Source: Pseudoduganella namucuonensis | GTDB taxonomy: Bacteria > Pseudomonadota > Gammaproteobacteria > Burkholderiales > Burkholderiaceae_D | NCBI RefSeq assembly: GCF_900116645.1 | Contig: NZ_FPBO01000006.1 | Coordinates: 124,001-188,000, forward strand | Length of the DNA stretch: 64,000 bases | Reading direction: 5' to 3' | Shown: positions 41,358-49,918 of the stretch, piece by piece | How the letters are laid out: the number at the start of each line of letters is the position of its first letter | How positions within the stretch are numbered: position 1 is the stretch's first letter | The notes under the pieces: model-generated | Seen by the model: only the letters and a program-made list of their open reading frames with translations | The model's database searches: none | Told to the model about the DNA's origin: nothing | Position numbers and translations under genes: made by a program

Positions 41358-42635
41358 GTGAAGAGAAATCTATTTAGGCCGGAAGCGGTCGCGCATAAAA
41401 ATCAGCGCCTGCATGGCGCCGTCATCCTATCCCGCACTTGGTCATATCCAGCATTAACGCTGCTTTTCTGCGGGATAGTTGCCGGCCTTCTCCTGTTTGC
41501 CTATCACTTCGGTTTCACTCGAAAGGAAACCGTGACCGGCTTGGTCATACCGAATCGCGGCGTGATTCAGCTCGCCGCGCCCCAACAAGGAATCATTACC
41601 CAAATCCGCGCCTCCGAGGGCCAGGCGATTAACGTCGGTGATCCATTGTTTGTCCTATCCAGTGAGCGGACCAGTGCCAAAGGCGAAACGCAAGCCTCCG
41701 TCAACGACGCGCTGGCATCCCGCATCACCCACTTGCGCAAGGAATTGGACCAGCAAGGCCTCCAAAGCGCCAACAAGCATCAGGAGATATCCGCGCGCCT
41801 GGAGAATCTCCACGCGAGCATGAGGCAGCTCGAAAGCGAACTGGTGTTACAACGCCAAAAGACCAAGATCGTCCGCGACCTGTCCAGCAGCCTGAACGAG
41901 CTTGCGGCCGAAGGCGGCGTCTCCCAGAACGCCGCCCGTCAAAAGGCGGCGGATCTCATCGAGCAGGAGACAAAGATATCCGCCCTGGAAGGCCAACGGC
42001 TGGCCGTGCAGCGCGACATCGCGGCATTGAACGCTTTGCTCAGCGATCTGCCATTGCAAGGCGGGCGCGAAGCTTCCCAAATAAAACGCGGCATCGAGGA
42101 ACTGAAACAGCAAGCCAGCGAAAGCGAAGCGAAACGTCAGCTAATCGTGCGGGCCGAGCAAGCTGGCAAGTTGGCTGGAATCGTCGTTGATGTAGGCCAG
42201 GCCGTCACGGCAGAGCAACGCCTTGCCAATCTGCTCCCCAAGGACAGCTTGCTGGAAGCCGAGCTGTACGTCCCCACCAAGGCTGCCGGCTTTGTGCGCC
42301 CCGGCACCGAAGTCTTGTTGCGCTACGACGCCTACCCCTATCAAAAGTTCGGCCAGTTTCATGGCCGCGTACGTGAAATCTCGCTCACCACCATTCCCCT
42401 GGGCGAGCTGCAGCGAGGCCGTGGCTTGTCATCTGGCTCGAACTCCTCGCCGATAGACGCCTCGGAGCCCGTATATCGCGTCCGCGTGAGTTTGGACGCG
42501 CAGGACGTTGTCGCTGCGGGACGAGCGTATTCCCTCAAGCCCGGCATGCAGCTGTCGGCCACGCTGGTGCTCGAGCATCGAACCCTGCTGGAATGGGTAC
42601 TTGAGCCCCTGCTCAGCATATCGGGACGTTTGTGA
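41358..42635 (+). CDS. HlyD-family membrane fusion protein of a peptide exporter
   Basis: Periplasmic adaptor of a type I secretion or bacteriocin-export system, 425 residues from a GTG start. There is a short cytoplasmic end, one membrane segment (about 30-50, LTLLFCGIVAGLLLFAYHFG), a lipoyl/barrel-sandwich half with VTGLVIPNRGVIQLAAPQQG, a long coiled coil (about 105-270), and the closing half with YRVRVSLDAQDV. It resembles CvaA-type adaptors. It is followed after a 21-base gap by the C39 ABC exporter. No TolC gene is present here, so a chromosomal TolC elsewhere would complete the channel. Confidence 0.9.
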   Translation: MKRNLFRPEAVAHKNQRLHGAVILSRTWSYPALTLLFCGIVAGLLLFAYHFGFTRKETVTGLVIPNRGVIQLAAPQQGIITQIRASEGQAINVGDPLFVLSSERTSAKGETQASVNDALASRITHLRKELDQQGLQSANKHQEISARLENLHASMRQLESELVLQRQKTKIVRDLSSSLNELAAEGGVSQNAARQKAADLIEQETKISALEGQRLAVQRDIAALNALLSDLPLQGGREASQIKRGIEELKQQASESEAKRQLIVRAEQAGKLAGIVVDVGQAVTAEQRLANLLPKDSLLEAELYVPTKAAGFVRPGTEVLLRYDAYPYQKFGQFHGRVREISLTTIPLGELQRGRGLSSGSNSSPIDASEPVYRVRVSLDAQDVVAAGRAYSLKPGMQLSATLVLEHRTLLEWVLEPLLSISGRL

Positions 42636-42656
42636 TGGAGTCGCATTAAATTGGAA

Positions 42657-44777
42657 ATGATCGGACTGCGCCGCAAGGTGCCCATCTTCTTGCAGACCGA
42701 GGCCAGCGAGTGCGGCCTGTGCAGCCTCGCCATGGTCGCGGACTACCTCGGTTGCCGCACCGACCTGGCGTCGTTGCGCCTGCGTTTCCCCATCTCCCGC
42801 AAAGGGGCGACGCTTCAAAGCCTGATACAAATCGCGCGCGCGCTGAAGCTCGACAGCCGCCCGCTGAAACTGGACATGCACAATCTGCCGCAGCTGCGGC
42901 TGCCGTGCGTGATCCACTGGGACATGGATCACTTTGTCGTGCTGGTCTCGGTTTCCGGCCGGCGGGCCGTCATCCATGATCCAGCCATCGGCGTGCGCAG
43001 CTTTACGATGGAAGAGTTCAGCAAGCACTTTACCGGCATCGCGCTGGAGCTGAGCCCGGCCACGGATTTCACGCCCACCGACCAGAAACTGCACTTCACC
43101 TTGCGTGGCCTGATGGGCCATATCACCGGTCTGAAGCGCGGCCTCGGGCAAATCCTGCTACTGGCGCTGGGACTGGAAACCATAGCGATCGCCCTTCCCT
43201 TCTTTCTCCAGTGGGTTGTGGATCACGCCTTGGTATCTGCGGACCGCGATCTGCTTACTACCCTGGCGTTGGGATTTGGACTACTGGTGCTGATTCAGGC
43301 CGCCATCAGTGCCGTACGTGGCTGGTTTGTTGCGGCCATCAGCACGCAGCTCAATTTCCAGTGGCTGGGAAATGTGTTTGCGCACTTGGTCAAACTGCCC
43401 TTGGAGTACTTCGAGAAGCGCCATGTGGGCAACATCATGTCCCGCTTCGGATCCATCACAACCATTCAGAAGACGCTCACCGGTGGCTTCGTCCAGGCGA
43501 TGGTTGACGGCCTGATGGTTGCCGGCACCTTCGGCATGATGCTGCTGTACAGCCCTCGCCTGGCGAGCGTCTCGCTGATCGCTGTGGCGATATATGCCCT
43601 GATGCGCTGGGCGTTGTTCCATGGGCTGCGCACGGCGACGTCGGAGCAGATCATTCACGCGGCCAAGCAGACGACGCACTTTTTTGAAACCGCCAGCGGC
43701 ATTCAAAGTATCCGTCTGTTCGATAAAGGCGAGCAACGGCGTTCCGGATGGCTAAACATTTTGGCCGAACAGTTCAATGCGGAGTTGCGCATTCATCGTA
43801 TCCGCATCAGCTACGAAACGGCGCAAACGCTGCTGTTCGGCCTGGAGCGCGTGCTCGTCGTATGGCTGGCCGCCAGCGCGGTGCTGGATCGCTCGTTCAC
43901 TGCGGGGATGCTGTTCGCCTTTATCGCTTACAAGGATCAATTTTCGACGCGGCTCGCGGCCTTGGTCGACAAGATCGTCGAGTTCAAAATGCTCAAGCTG
44001 CACGGCGAAAGGGTGGCCGACATCGTGATGGCGGAAGCCGAAGTCATGAGCGGCCATGAAGCCGACGAAGTCGATCTGACGCAGGTCACGCCCAGCATCG
44101 AGCTGCGCGGCATCTCGTTCCGCTATTCGCCAACCGAACCCTACGTTTTCGAGAACATCGATCTGAGGATCGAAGCCGGGGAATGCGTGGCGATCACGGG
44201 CATTTCAGGCTGCGGTAAGACAACCTTGGTCAAAGTGATGCTGGGGCTACTAATGCCCACGCACGGCGAGGTGCTGGTGGGCGGCAAACCGATTCAGCGA
44301 CTGGGGCTGACCGCGTATCGCCAGATGATAGGAACCGTCATGCAGGAGGACCGTCTCTTTTCTGGTTCGATCGCCGATAACATCAGCTTCTTCAATCCCC
44401 TGCCTGAATGGGACCGTATCAAGGAAAGCGCTCGCCTGGCAGCTATCGATACAGAAGTTGAAAGCATGCCCATGGGCTACAACACCATTACCGGTGACAG
44501 CGGCGTTGGGATCAGTGGCGGGCAGAAGCAGCGAATACTGTTGGCTCGAGCCCTCTATCGGCAGCCGAGCATCCTGGTCCTGGACGAGGCGACGAGCGAA
44601 TTGGACATCGCCAATGAGAAAAGCGTAAACGCCACTGTCAAGTCTATGGGCCTCACCAGGATTGTGGTCGCGCACCGGTCGGAGACGATCGCGACTGCGG
44701 ATAGGATCATTTCGGTCAAGGGTGGGAAGCTGGTTTGCCATGATGATAATTTCAGTTTGACAAAATGTACTGCTTAA
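42657..44777 (+). CDS. C39-peptidase bacteriocin/peptide ABC exporter
   Basis: Peptidase-containing ABC transporter of the CvaB/RaxB type, about 706 residues. The N-terminal C39 protease has Gln13 and Cys19 in QTEASECGLC, His92 in HWDMDHFVVL and Asp108 in IHDPAIG. Six membrane helices follow (about 155-430). The ATPase has Walker A GISGCGKTT, signature GVGISGGQKQR, Walker B LVLDEATSELD and the H-loop in VAHRS. All catalytic elements are intact. A TTG two codons upstream (42651) has a better-spaced GGAG and is an alternative start. It would remove the leaders of the short peptides nearby and export the tails. Confidence 0.93.
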   Translation: MIGLRRKVPIFLQTEASECGLCSLAMVADYLGCRTDLASLRLRFPISRKGATLQSLIQIARALKLDSRPLKLDMHNLPQLRLPCVIHWDMDHFVVLVSVSGRRAVIHDPAIGVRSFTMEEFSKHFTGIALELSPATDFTPTDQKLHFTLRGLMGHITGLKRGLGQILLLALGLETIAIALPFFLQWVVDHALVSADRDLLTTLALGFGLLVLIQAAISAVRGWFVAAISTQLNFQWLGNVFAHLVKLPLEYFEKRHVGNIMSRFGSITTIQKTLTGGFVQAMVDGLMVAGTFGMMLLYSPRLASVSLIAVAIYALMRWALFHGLRTATSEQIIHAAKQTTHFFETASGIQSIRLFDKGEQRRSGWLNILAEQFNAELRIHRIRISYETAQTLLFGLERVLVVWLAASAVLDRSFTAGMLFAFIAYKDQFSTRLAALVDKIVEFKMLKLHGERVADIVMAEAEVMSGHEADEVDLTQVTPSIELRGISFRYSPTEPYVFENIDLRIEAGECVAITGISGCGKTTLVKVMLGLLMPTHGEVLVGGKPIQRLGLTAYRQMIGTVMQEDRLFSGSIADNISFFNPLPEWDRIKESARLAAIDTEVESMPMGYNTITGDSGVGISGGQKQRILLARALYRQPSILVLDEATSELDIANEKSVNATVKSMGLTRIVVAHRSETIATADRIISVKGGKLVCHDDNFSLTKCTA

Positions 44778-44986
44778 TTGCAGAATGAGCACTCCCTGAT
44801 CGCAACAAGAAATTTGCTTCATTAGCATCTAATGCGCGACTAAGTTCAAAAATGAAAGCGCCAGCGACCTTGAGCAATTTGGCTGACGCCGAGGATGCAT
44901 GCAGATTTGACAATACGACCGCGTTGAATGAGGAATGGATTACCAGCTATATTTACCAGATAATTTTTAACCATGAGAGGAGAAAT

Positions 44987-45142
44987 ATGAAATTTGTAAA
45001 AAAGTTACTGGAGAAATTTACAGCCAAAGACATCTCGACTATTAACAATGATTTCAGCCTTGCTGCCAAGCCGCTTTCGGACTTCGAAATTATTGCCGTG
45101 GCCGGTGGTCCAGATTTGGACAATGATCCACCACCAACTTAA
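44987..45142 (+). CDS. Leader-type peptide 4 (tail PDLDNDPPPT)
   Basis: A 51-residue peptide with a strong GAGGAG four bases before ATG 44987. The upstream part of the longer frame is not needed. A basic start (MKFVKKLLEKF) is followed by PLSDFEIIAVAGG and the tail PDLDNDPPPT. This copy has a true Gly-Gly junction, which supports reading the Gly-Ala in the other three as a variant. It lies downstream of the exporter, so peptide genes bracket the transport genes. Confidence 0.75.
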   Translation: MKFVKKLLEKFTAKDISTINNDFSLAAKPLSDFEIIAVAGGPDLDNDPPPT

Positions 45143-45307
45143 TAGGTCGTCATCAAAACCAACTCAACCATTATTTAGCGAACCTTACAGTTTGATGGCA
45201 GCAATGGCGACTCCATATCCAAGGAAAACATCTCCGATGCTTCAGTTTCACCTCAATATTGGATGAGCAGGAATTGAGCTAAATTTATTTTAAGAAACGG
45301 AACTCGT

Positions 45308-45340
45308 AATGCCCCGAATTTCGGGGCATTCTTACATTTG
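45308..45340 (+). terminator. Hairpin terminator after the peptide-export genes
   Basis: Ten-base perfect stem AATGCCCCGA / TCGGGGCATT with loop ATT, then CTTACATTTG. The T-run is weak. It marks the end of the peptide locus before the IscB element. Confidence 0.65.
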
Positions 45341-45452
45341 AGCATAGCCAAATTTGGAATTTCATGGAGAAACAAATGCAAAGGACAAAGCAGGTGGCGC
45401 ACAAATTTTTCCAAAAGTGTAATATAGAGGCTCATCGTTCAGGAGGATGACC

Positions 45453-45731
45453 GTCAACCACCCCGGCCTAAAGGCCGGAGCGTGTAAAGGCTCGGTTGAC
45501 CAGACTTAGCGCAAAACGTCGCGCTACGTTGCAACGAAGTACAAGACGCACCTTGGGATGCTTCCTCAGTCCTAAGCTCTGCAAGCGGCAGGAGCAGACA
45601 AGCATAGGGTACGCACGAAACGGCCTGTCGCAAAGTTCGCAAGAACCTAAGCTGCGTTGCAACACTGTCGAGGGGAGCGGCACCGCAACGTGTCCGTCAC
45701 TAGGCGCGTAAGCGCAATTGGGGGTATCAAC
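45453..45731 (+). ncRNA. Omega RNA (guide RNA) of IscB
   Basis: About 280 bases directly upstream of iscB, dense in hairpins. It begins with the left-end hairpin and contains GACGCACCTTGGGATGCTTC followed by CTCAGTCC and a GCTCTGC...GCAGGAGC stem, which correspond to the GACGCACC-TGGGA core of known IscB guide RNAs. In this family the guide is the roughly 16 bases just outside the left end, here GTTCAGGAGGATGACC if the boundary is at 45452. The RNA end would overlap the iscB start. Confidence 0.75.
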
Positions 45732-47123
45732 GTGGCAGTATTTGTGTTGGACAGGAAGCAAGCGCCGCTGATGCCATGCAGCGAGAAGCGCGCGCGCAAG
45801 CTGCTCGCCGCCGGAAGGGCGCGCGTACATCGCCTGTTGCCGTTCTCTATCCGGCTTGTCGATCTCGCGGCCGTAGATTGCGTCTTCCAGCCGGTCAAAA
45901 TCAAGCTCGACCCTGGCAGCAAGACCACGGGCATTGCCCTGGTTCGCGAGAGCGAAACACGGGACGCGGCGACGGCTGAAGTCAAGCGCTCAGCCAACGT
46001 CTTAACCCTATTCGAGTTGGTTCACCGGGGCCGTCAGATCAGCGAGGCGCTGAACGCCCGCCGCCTGATGCGCCGACGCCGCCGTGGCAGTCTGCGCCAC
46101 CGCGAACCTCGCTTCCAGAACCGTGGGAATCAGGGACACGGTTGGCTCGCGCCGAGCCTGCGACATAGGATGGATACGACGCTCGCATGGCTGGTCCGGT
46201 TGCGCAAACTGGCGCCAGTGACAGCTATCGCGCAGGAATTGGTGCGTTTCGACATGCAGAAGATGGAAAACCCAGAGATAGCCGGCATCGCATACCAGCA
46301 AGGCACGCTGGCGGGGTACGAGGTGCGCGAGTACTTGCTTGAAAAGTGGGACCGCAAGTGCGCCTACTGCGACGCCAAGGACGTACCGCTCAACCTCGAC
46401 CACGCGCACGCCAAGGCTCGGGGTGGATCGAACCGTGTTTCCAATTTGGTTCTGTCCTGTGTGCCATGCAACCGCAAGAAGGCCGCGCGCGACGTCCGGG
46501 AATTTTTGGCCCACGATCCGGCTCGGCTCGCGCGCATCCAATCCCAGTTGAAACGTCCGCTGAAGGACGCCGCCGCCGTCAACGCCACGCGTTGGGCCTT
46601 GTCTCATGCGCTCAAAGCGACTGGATTGCCGCTCACGACAGGATCGGGCGGTCTGACAAAGTTCAACAGAACCCGCCTCGGCATTCCCAAGACCCATGCG
46701 CTCGATGCCGTTTGCGTGGGTATGGTCGATGCCGTCGTCAACTGGCTCAAACCCACCTTGGCGCTCAAAGCGACCGGGCGTGGCTGCTACCAGCGCACGC
46801 GCCTGGATGCCTACGGTTTCCCACGCGGCTATCTGACGCGAAAAAAACGCATTCACGGCTTCCAGACTGGGGATATGGTCAAAGCCCTGGTCACAAAAGG
46901 CAAGAAGATCGGCGCGTACACCGGGCGCGTCGCAGTGCGCGCAACCGGCAGTTTCAACATACAAACGCAACACGGGGTCGTACAAGGCATATCACACAAG
47001 CATTGCAAGATCGTTCAGCGTGCGGACGGATATGGTTACTCACTGGTGGCAAAAACGGACGCGACTGGCACGCCACCAAAGCAAGGAACGCTGCGCGTTC
47101 CTTGCCCTGCCACCCCGGCCTGA
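45732..47123 (+). CDS. iscB: IscB RNA-guided endonuclease
   Basis: A 463-residue nuclease related to the ancestor of Cas9. The N-terminal PLMP segment is VLDRKQAPLMPCSEKRARKL. RuvC-I Asp60 is in KLDPGSKTTG. An arginine-rich bridge helix follows (NARRLMRRRRRGSLRHREPR). RuvC-II Glu169 is in AQELVRFD. The HNH domain has Asp223-His224, Asn238 and zinc cysteines 210, 213, 243 and 246. RuvC-III Asp325 is in THALDAV. About 130 residues follow for target-side binding. All catalytic residues are present, so it is probably active. The GTG start at 45732 has GGGGG six to ten bases upstream and begins the conserved PLMP region. The upstream frame is part of the omega RNA. Confidence 0.93.
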   Translation: MAVFVLDRKQAPLMPCSEKRARKLLAAGRARVHRLLPFSIRLVDLAAVDCVFQPVKIKLDPGSKTTGIALVRESETRDAATAEVKRSANVLTLFELVHRGRQISEALNARRLMRRRRRGSLRHREPRFQNRGNQGHGWLAPSLRHRMDTTLAWLVRLRKLAPVTAIAQELVRFDMQKMENPEIAGIAYQQGTLAGYEVREYLLEKWDRKCAYCDAKDVPLNLDHAHAKARGGSNRVSNLVLSCVPCNRKKAARDVREFLAHDPARLARIQSQLKRPLKDAAAVNATRWALSHALKATGLPLTTGSGGLTKFNRTRLGIPKTHALDAVCVGMVDAVVNWLKPTLALKATGRGCYQRTRLDAYGFPRGYLTRKKRIHGFQTGDMVKALVTKGKKIGAYTGRVAVRATGSFNIQTQHGVVQGISHKHCKIVQRADGYGYSLVAKTDATGTPPKQGTLRVPCPATPA

Positions 47124-47149
47124 AGGCCGAGGTTTCACGCGCAAATCTG

Positions 47150-47521
47150 ATGAGGCAATCGATCAAAGCGGCTTTGTTGTCCGGTCTGCTTTTCCCGGGG
47201 CTCGGGCAGATCCTGGTGCTCAAGCGGTTGGCGCGGGGATGTATTTTCCTGGTGCCGACGCTGTTGGGCGCTCTCTATATTCTGAAAGTGGCATACACGC
47301 AGATGAACGCGCTGGCCGGCCGGCTGGCCGACGGTTCGCTGCCTTTCGACGTGCAGCTGATCGCCGAGCAGATCGCCGCCTCGCGGGTCGATGGCCCGGC
47401 CATGACGGCGGCCACCCTCGCCTGCGTTCTATGCTGGTCCGCCAGCATCCTCGATGCGCTCTTCTTCGGCAACGATCCCCATCTCTCCCCCCACCCCAAA
47501 CTGAAGGAAGGAAATCCATGA
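47150..47521 (+). CDS. Small integral membrane protein
   Basis: A 123-residue protein with two or three membrane segments (SIKAALLSGLLFPGLGQILV, GCIFLVPTLLGALYIL and a late TLACVLCWSASILDALF). The LFPGLGQ motif recurs in small membrane proteins of unknown role. The start is within about ten bases of the right end of the IscB element and has no ribosome site. The left flank of the element has AGGAGG, so the insertion may have separated this gene from its own signals. It overlaps the cupin gene by four bases. Confidence 0.7.
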   Translation: MRQSIKAALLSGLLFPGLGQILVLKRLARGCIFLVPTLLGALYILKVAYTQMNALAGRLADGSLPFDVQLIAEQIAASRVDGPAMTAATLACVLCWSASILDALFFGNDPHLSPHPKLKEGNP

Positions 47522-47916
47522 GACAGCCTGTCTATGCGTCGGCCTTTGTGGCCGCGTTTTTGTTCGCGGTGTCGGGTGCTGTGTTGGCGCAGGGCGCGGG
47601 GATCAAGCGCACCGTGGTGACGAAGTCGGACGTGGCGGCGCCGGGGCACGAGGCGGTGGTGGCGCGCGTGGAGCTGGAGCCGGGCGCGGTGGCGGGTCGG
47701 CATACGCATCCGGGCGATGAGATCAGCTATGTCCTCGAGGGCGAGGGGGAGTTGCTGATTGATGGGGAGGATCCCAGGCGCGTGAAGGCGGGGGAGGCAT
47801 TCGTTATCCCGGCGGGGAAGGTGCATGACGCCAGAAACGTGGGCGGGACGGTGATGAAGCTGGTTGGGGTGTATGTAGTCGAAAAAGGAAAGCCGCTGGC
47901 GGCAGCGGCTAAGTAG
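47518..47916 (+). CDS. Secreted cupin-domain protein
   Basis: A 132-residue protein with a signal peptide (ends VLAQG) and one cupin beta-barrel. The metal-binding motif 1 is GRHTHPGDEISYVLEGEGEL and motif 2 is PAGKVHDARN. Small periplasmic cupins of this type bind a metal or small ligand. No substrate can be assigned. Start and upstream stop overlap (ATGA), so it is co-translated with the small membrane protein. Confidence 0.85.
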   Translation: MRQPVYASAFVAAFLFAVSGAVLAQGAGIKRTVVTKSDVAAPGHEAVVARVELEPGAVAGRHTHPGDEISYVLEGEGELLIDGEDPRRVKAGEAFVIPAGKVHDARNVGGTVMKLVGVYVVEKGKPLAAAAK

Positions 47917-47925
47917 AACTTGGGT

Positions 47926-48000
47926 TCCCCCGTTCCGGTCGTTTCGCAGGCGCAGAGCGATGCTCTGCGAAACCCCTGCTTCACCCTGCGCGGGAACGAC
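47926..48000. repeat. Dispersed palindromic repeat, copy B
   Basis: Second copy of the element at 27412, about 20.5 kb away. Here the central hairpin is CGCAGAGC-GAT-GCTCTGCG. Stem length and the three-base loop are as in copy A, with paired base changes. It lies just after the cupin stop. Confidence 0.75.
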
Positions 48001-48096
48001 GATGTGCGGCGGACCTGGTTCTTCTTGCACGGGACGGACTATTACAGCAGGCATGGGCTCTACGCCGTGAATTCGCTGCTAGACGAGGCGACGGAA

Positions 48097-48162
48097 CCGG
48101 GAACAGACCCCGATTCGGCGGCGCTGATGATGGCCAGCGCCGTCACCGAGGGGTCTGTCCCC
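48097..48162. repeat. Long two-part hairpin between convergent cupin and prfC genes
   Basis: Outer arms GGGAACAGACCCC / GGGGTCTGTCCCC and inner arms GGCGGCGCTG / CCAGCGCCG form a long imperfect stem. It is a relative of the GGGGTCAGACCC repeats near gcvP. Its place between convergent genes suits a two-way terminator, but no T-run follows. Confidence 0.65.
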
Positions 48163-48187
48163 TGGATGCGGCGCGGGTGGATGGGGA

Positions 48188-49855
48188 TCAGCTCAGCTTG
48201 GCCGCGTGCTCGCGCGTGGCGTGGAATTGCAGCTTCGGCCAGCGTTCCTGCGTCAGGCGCAGATTCACACCGGACGTCGCCAGGTACGCCATGTTGCCGG
48301 CGGCGTCGTAGGCGACGTTGTGGCCCAGGGCGGCTTCGAAGTCGACCAGGGATTTCTTGTCGTCGCTGGAGACCCAGCGCGCGCTGCTGATGCTGGTGCC
48401 TTCGAACACGGCGTCGACGCCGTATTCGTTCATCAATCGGCTGGCCACCACCTCGAACTGCAGCACACCCACCGCGCCCAGCACCAGTTCACCGCCCTGC
48501 ACGGGCTTGAAGACCTGCACCGCGCCCTCCTCGCCCAGCTGCTGCAGCCCCTTGTGCAACTGCTTGATCTTCAGCGGGTTGCGGATGCGGACCTGGCGGA
48601 AGAAGTCCGGCGCGAAGTACGGGATACCGGTGAAGGTCAGCGCCTCCCCTTCCGAGAAGCTGTCGCCGATCTGCATGTTGCCGTGGTTGGGCAGGCCGAT
48701 GATGTCGCCGGCGTACGCCTCTTCCACCTGTTCGCGCGACGATGCCATGAACGTCACCACTGACGACACTTTCACCTCGCGCCCCAGGCGCAGGTGCTTG
48801 ACCTTCATGCCGCGCTCGAAACGTCCCGAGCACACGCGCAGGAAGGCGATGCGGTCGCGGTGGGCCGGGTCCATATTGGCCTGGATCTTGAACACGAAGC
48901 CGGTGAATGGCTGTTCGGTCGGTTCGACCACGCGCACGGTGGCGTCGCGGCCGCGCGGCGCGGGCGCCCAGTCGACCAGCGCGGACAGGATCTCGCGCAC
49001 GCCGAAGTTGTTGATGGCGGAGCCGAAGAACACGGGCGTCTGCACGCCGGCCAGGAATTCCTCCAGGTCGAACGGGTGCGAGGCGCCGTTCACCAGCTCC
49101 ACTTCCATGCGCAGCTGGTCCATCTCGAGCGGGAACATCTCCTGCAGGCGCGGATTGTCGATGCCCTTGATGACCTCGAAGGACTGGTCGGCGCTCTCCT
49201 CGCCGGCGCGGAACAGCAGGATCTCGTCGCGCAGCAGGTGGTACACGCCGCGGAAGTTCTTGCCCATGCCGATCGGCCAGGTCACCGGCGCGCACTGGAT
49301 TTTCAGCACCGATTCCAGCTCGTCCAGCAGTTCCAGCGGGTCGCGGCATTCGCGGTCCAGCTTGTTCATGAAGGTGACGATGGGCGTGTTGCGCATGCGG
49401 CAGACGTCCAGCAGCTTGATGGTCTGCGCCTCCACGCCCTTGGCCGCGTCGATCACCATCAGCGCCGAGTCCACCGCCGTCAGCACGCGGTAGGTGTCTT
49501 CCGAGAAGTCCTGGTGGCCGGGGGTGTCGAGCAGGTTGATGATGTGGTCGCGGAATTCGAACTGCATCACCGACGAGGCGACGGAAATGCCGCGCTGCTT
49601 CTCGATCTCCATCCAGTCCGACGTGGCGTGGCGGCCGCTCTTGCGGGCCTTGACGGTGCCGGCCATCTGGATCGCGCCCGAGAACAGCAGCAGCTTCTCG
49701 GTCAGCGTGGTTTTACCGGCGTCCGGGTGGGAGATGATGCCGAAGGTGCGGCGGCGCTTGACTTCGCGCGCGATCAGCGCGGGCGTCTTGCCGCCCGCCG
49801 CTTCGCTGTTCTCAACACTGTTTTCCGGGTTACTGCTGTCGATTTCGTTGGCCAT
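48188..49855 (-). CDS. prfC: Peptide chain release factor 3
   Basis: GTPase that recycles RF1/RF2 after translation termination. The 555 residues are slightly long because of an Asn/Glu/Ser-rich N-terminal extension of about 25 residues. The GTP-binding elements are intact: SHPDAGKTT (about 42-50), [14 protein letters not shown] (G3) and NKLDRE (G4). The elongation-factor-like effector segment [18 protein letters not shown] is present. No operon partner is evident. Confidence 0.96.
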   Translation of the reverse strand: MANEIDSSNPENSVENSEAAGGKTPALIAREVKRRRTFGIISHPDAGKTTLTEKLLLFSGAIQMAGTVKARKSGRHATSDWMEIEKQRGISVASSVMQFEFRDHIINLLDTPGHQDFSEDTYRVLTAVDSALMVIDAAKGVEAQTIKLLDVCRMRNTPIVTFMNKLDRECRDPLELLDELESVLKIQCAPVTWPIGMGKNFRGVYHLLRDEILLFRAGEESADQSFEVIKGIDNPRLQEMFPLEMDQLRMEVELVNGASHPFDLEEFLAGVQTPVFFGSAINNFGVREILSALVDWAPAPRGRDATVRVVEPTEQPFTGFVFKIQANMDPAHRDRIAFLRVCSGRFERGMKVKHLRLGREVKVSSVVTFMASSREQVEEAYAGDIIGLPNHGNMQIGDSFSEGEALTFTGIPYFAPDFFRQVRIRNPLKIKQLHKGLQQLGEEGAVQVFKPVQGGELVLGAVGVLQFEVVASRLMNEYGVDAVFEGTSISSARWVSSDDKKSLVDFEAALGHNVAYDAAGNMAYLATSGVNLRLTQERWPKLQFHATREHAAKLS

Positions 49856-49918
49856 AATTCGCGACCATTTTATGGCCCCGCAAAAAACCCATGATTTTAC
49901 AGGTTTACAACCCCGCCT

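Larger units (their letters stand above)
45453..47141 (+). mobile_element. IscB element (IS200/IS605-like, no transposase)
   Basis: Bounded by related subterminal hairpins. The left one at 45463-45478 is CCGGCCTAAAGGCCGG, the right one at 47116-47129 is CGGCCTGAAGGCCG, and both are preceded by CCACCC. Between them lie an omega RNA and iscB only. No TnpA gene is present, so it would need a transposase in trans. Exact ends are uncertain by several bases. It lies between AT-rich accessory DNA and the core region. Confidence 0.75.

Noticed and set aside
45468..45830. Minus-strand frames upstream of iscB
   Set aside because: They lie over the omega RNA region, with no conserved protein features.
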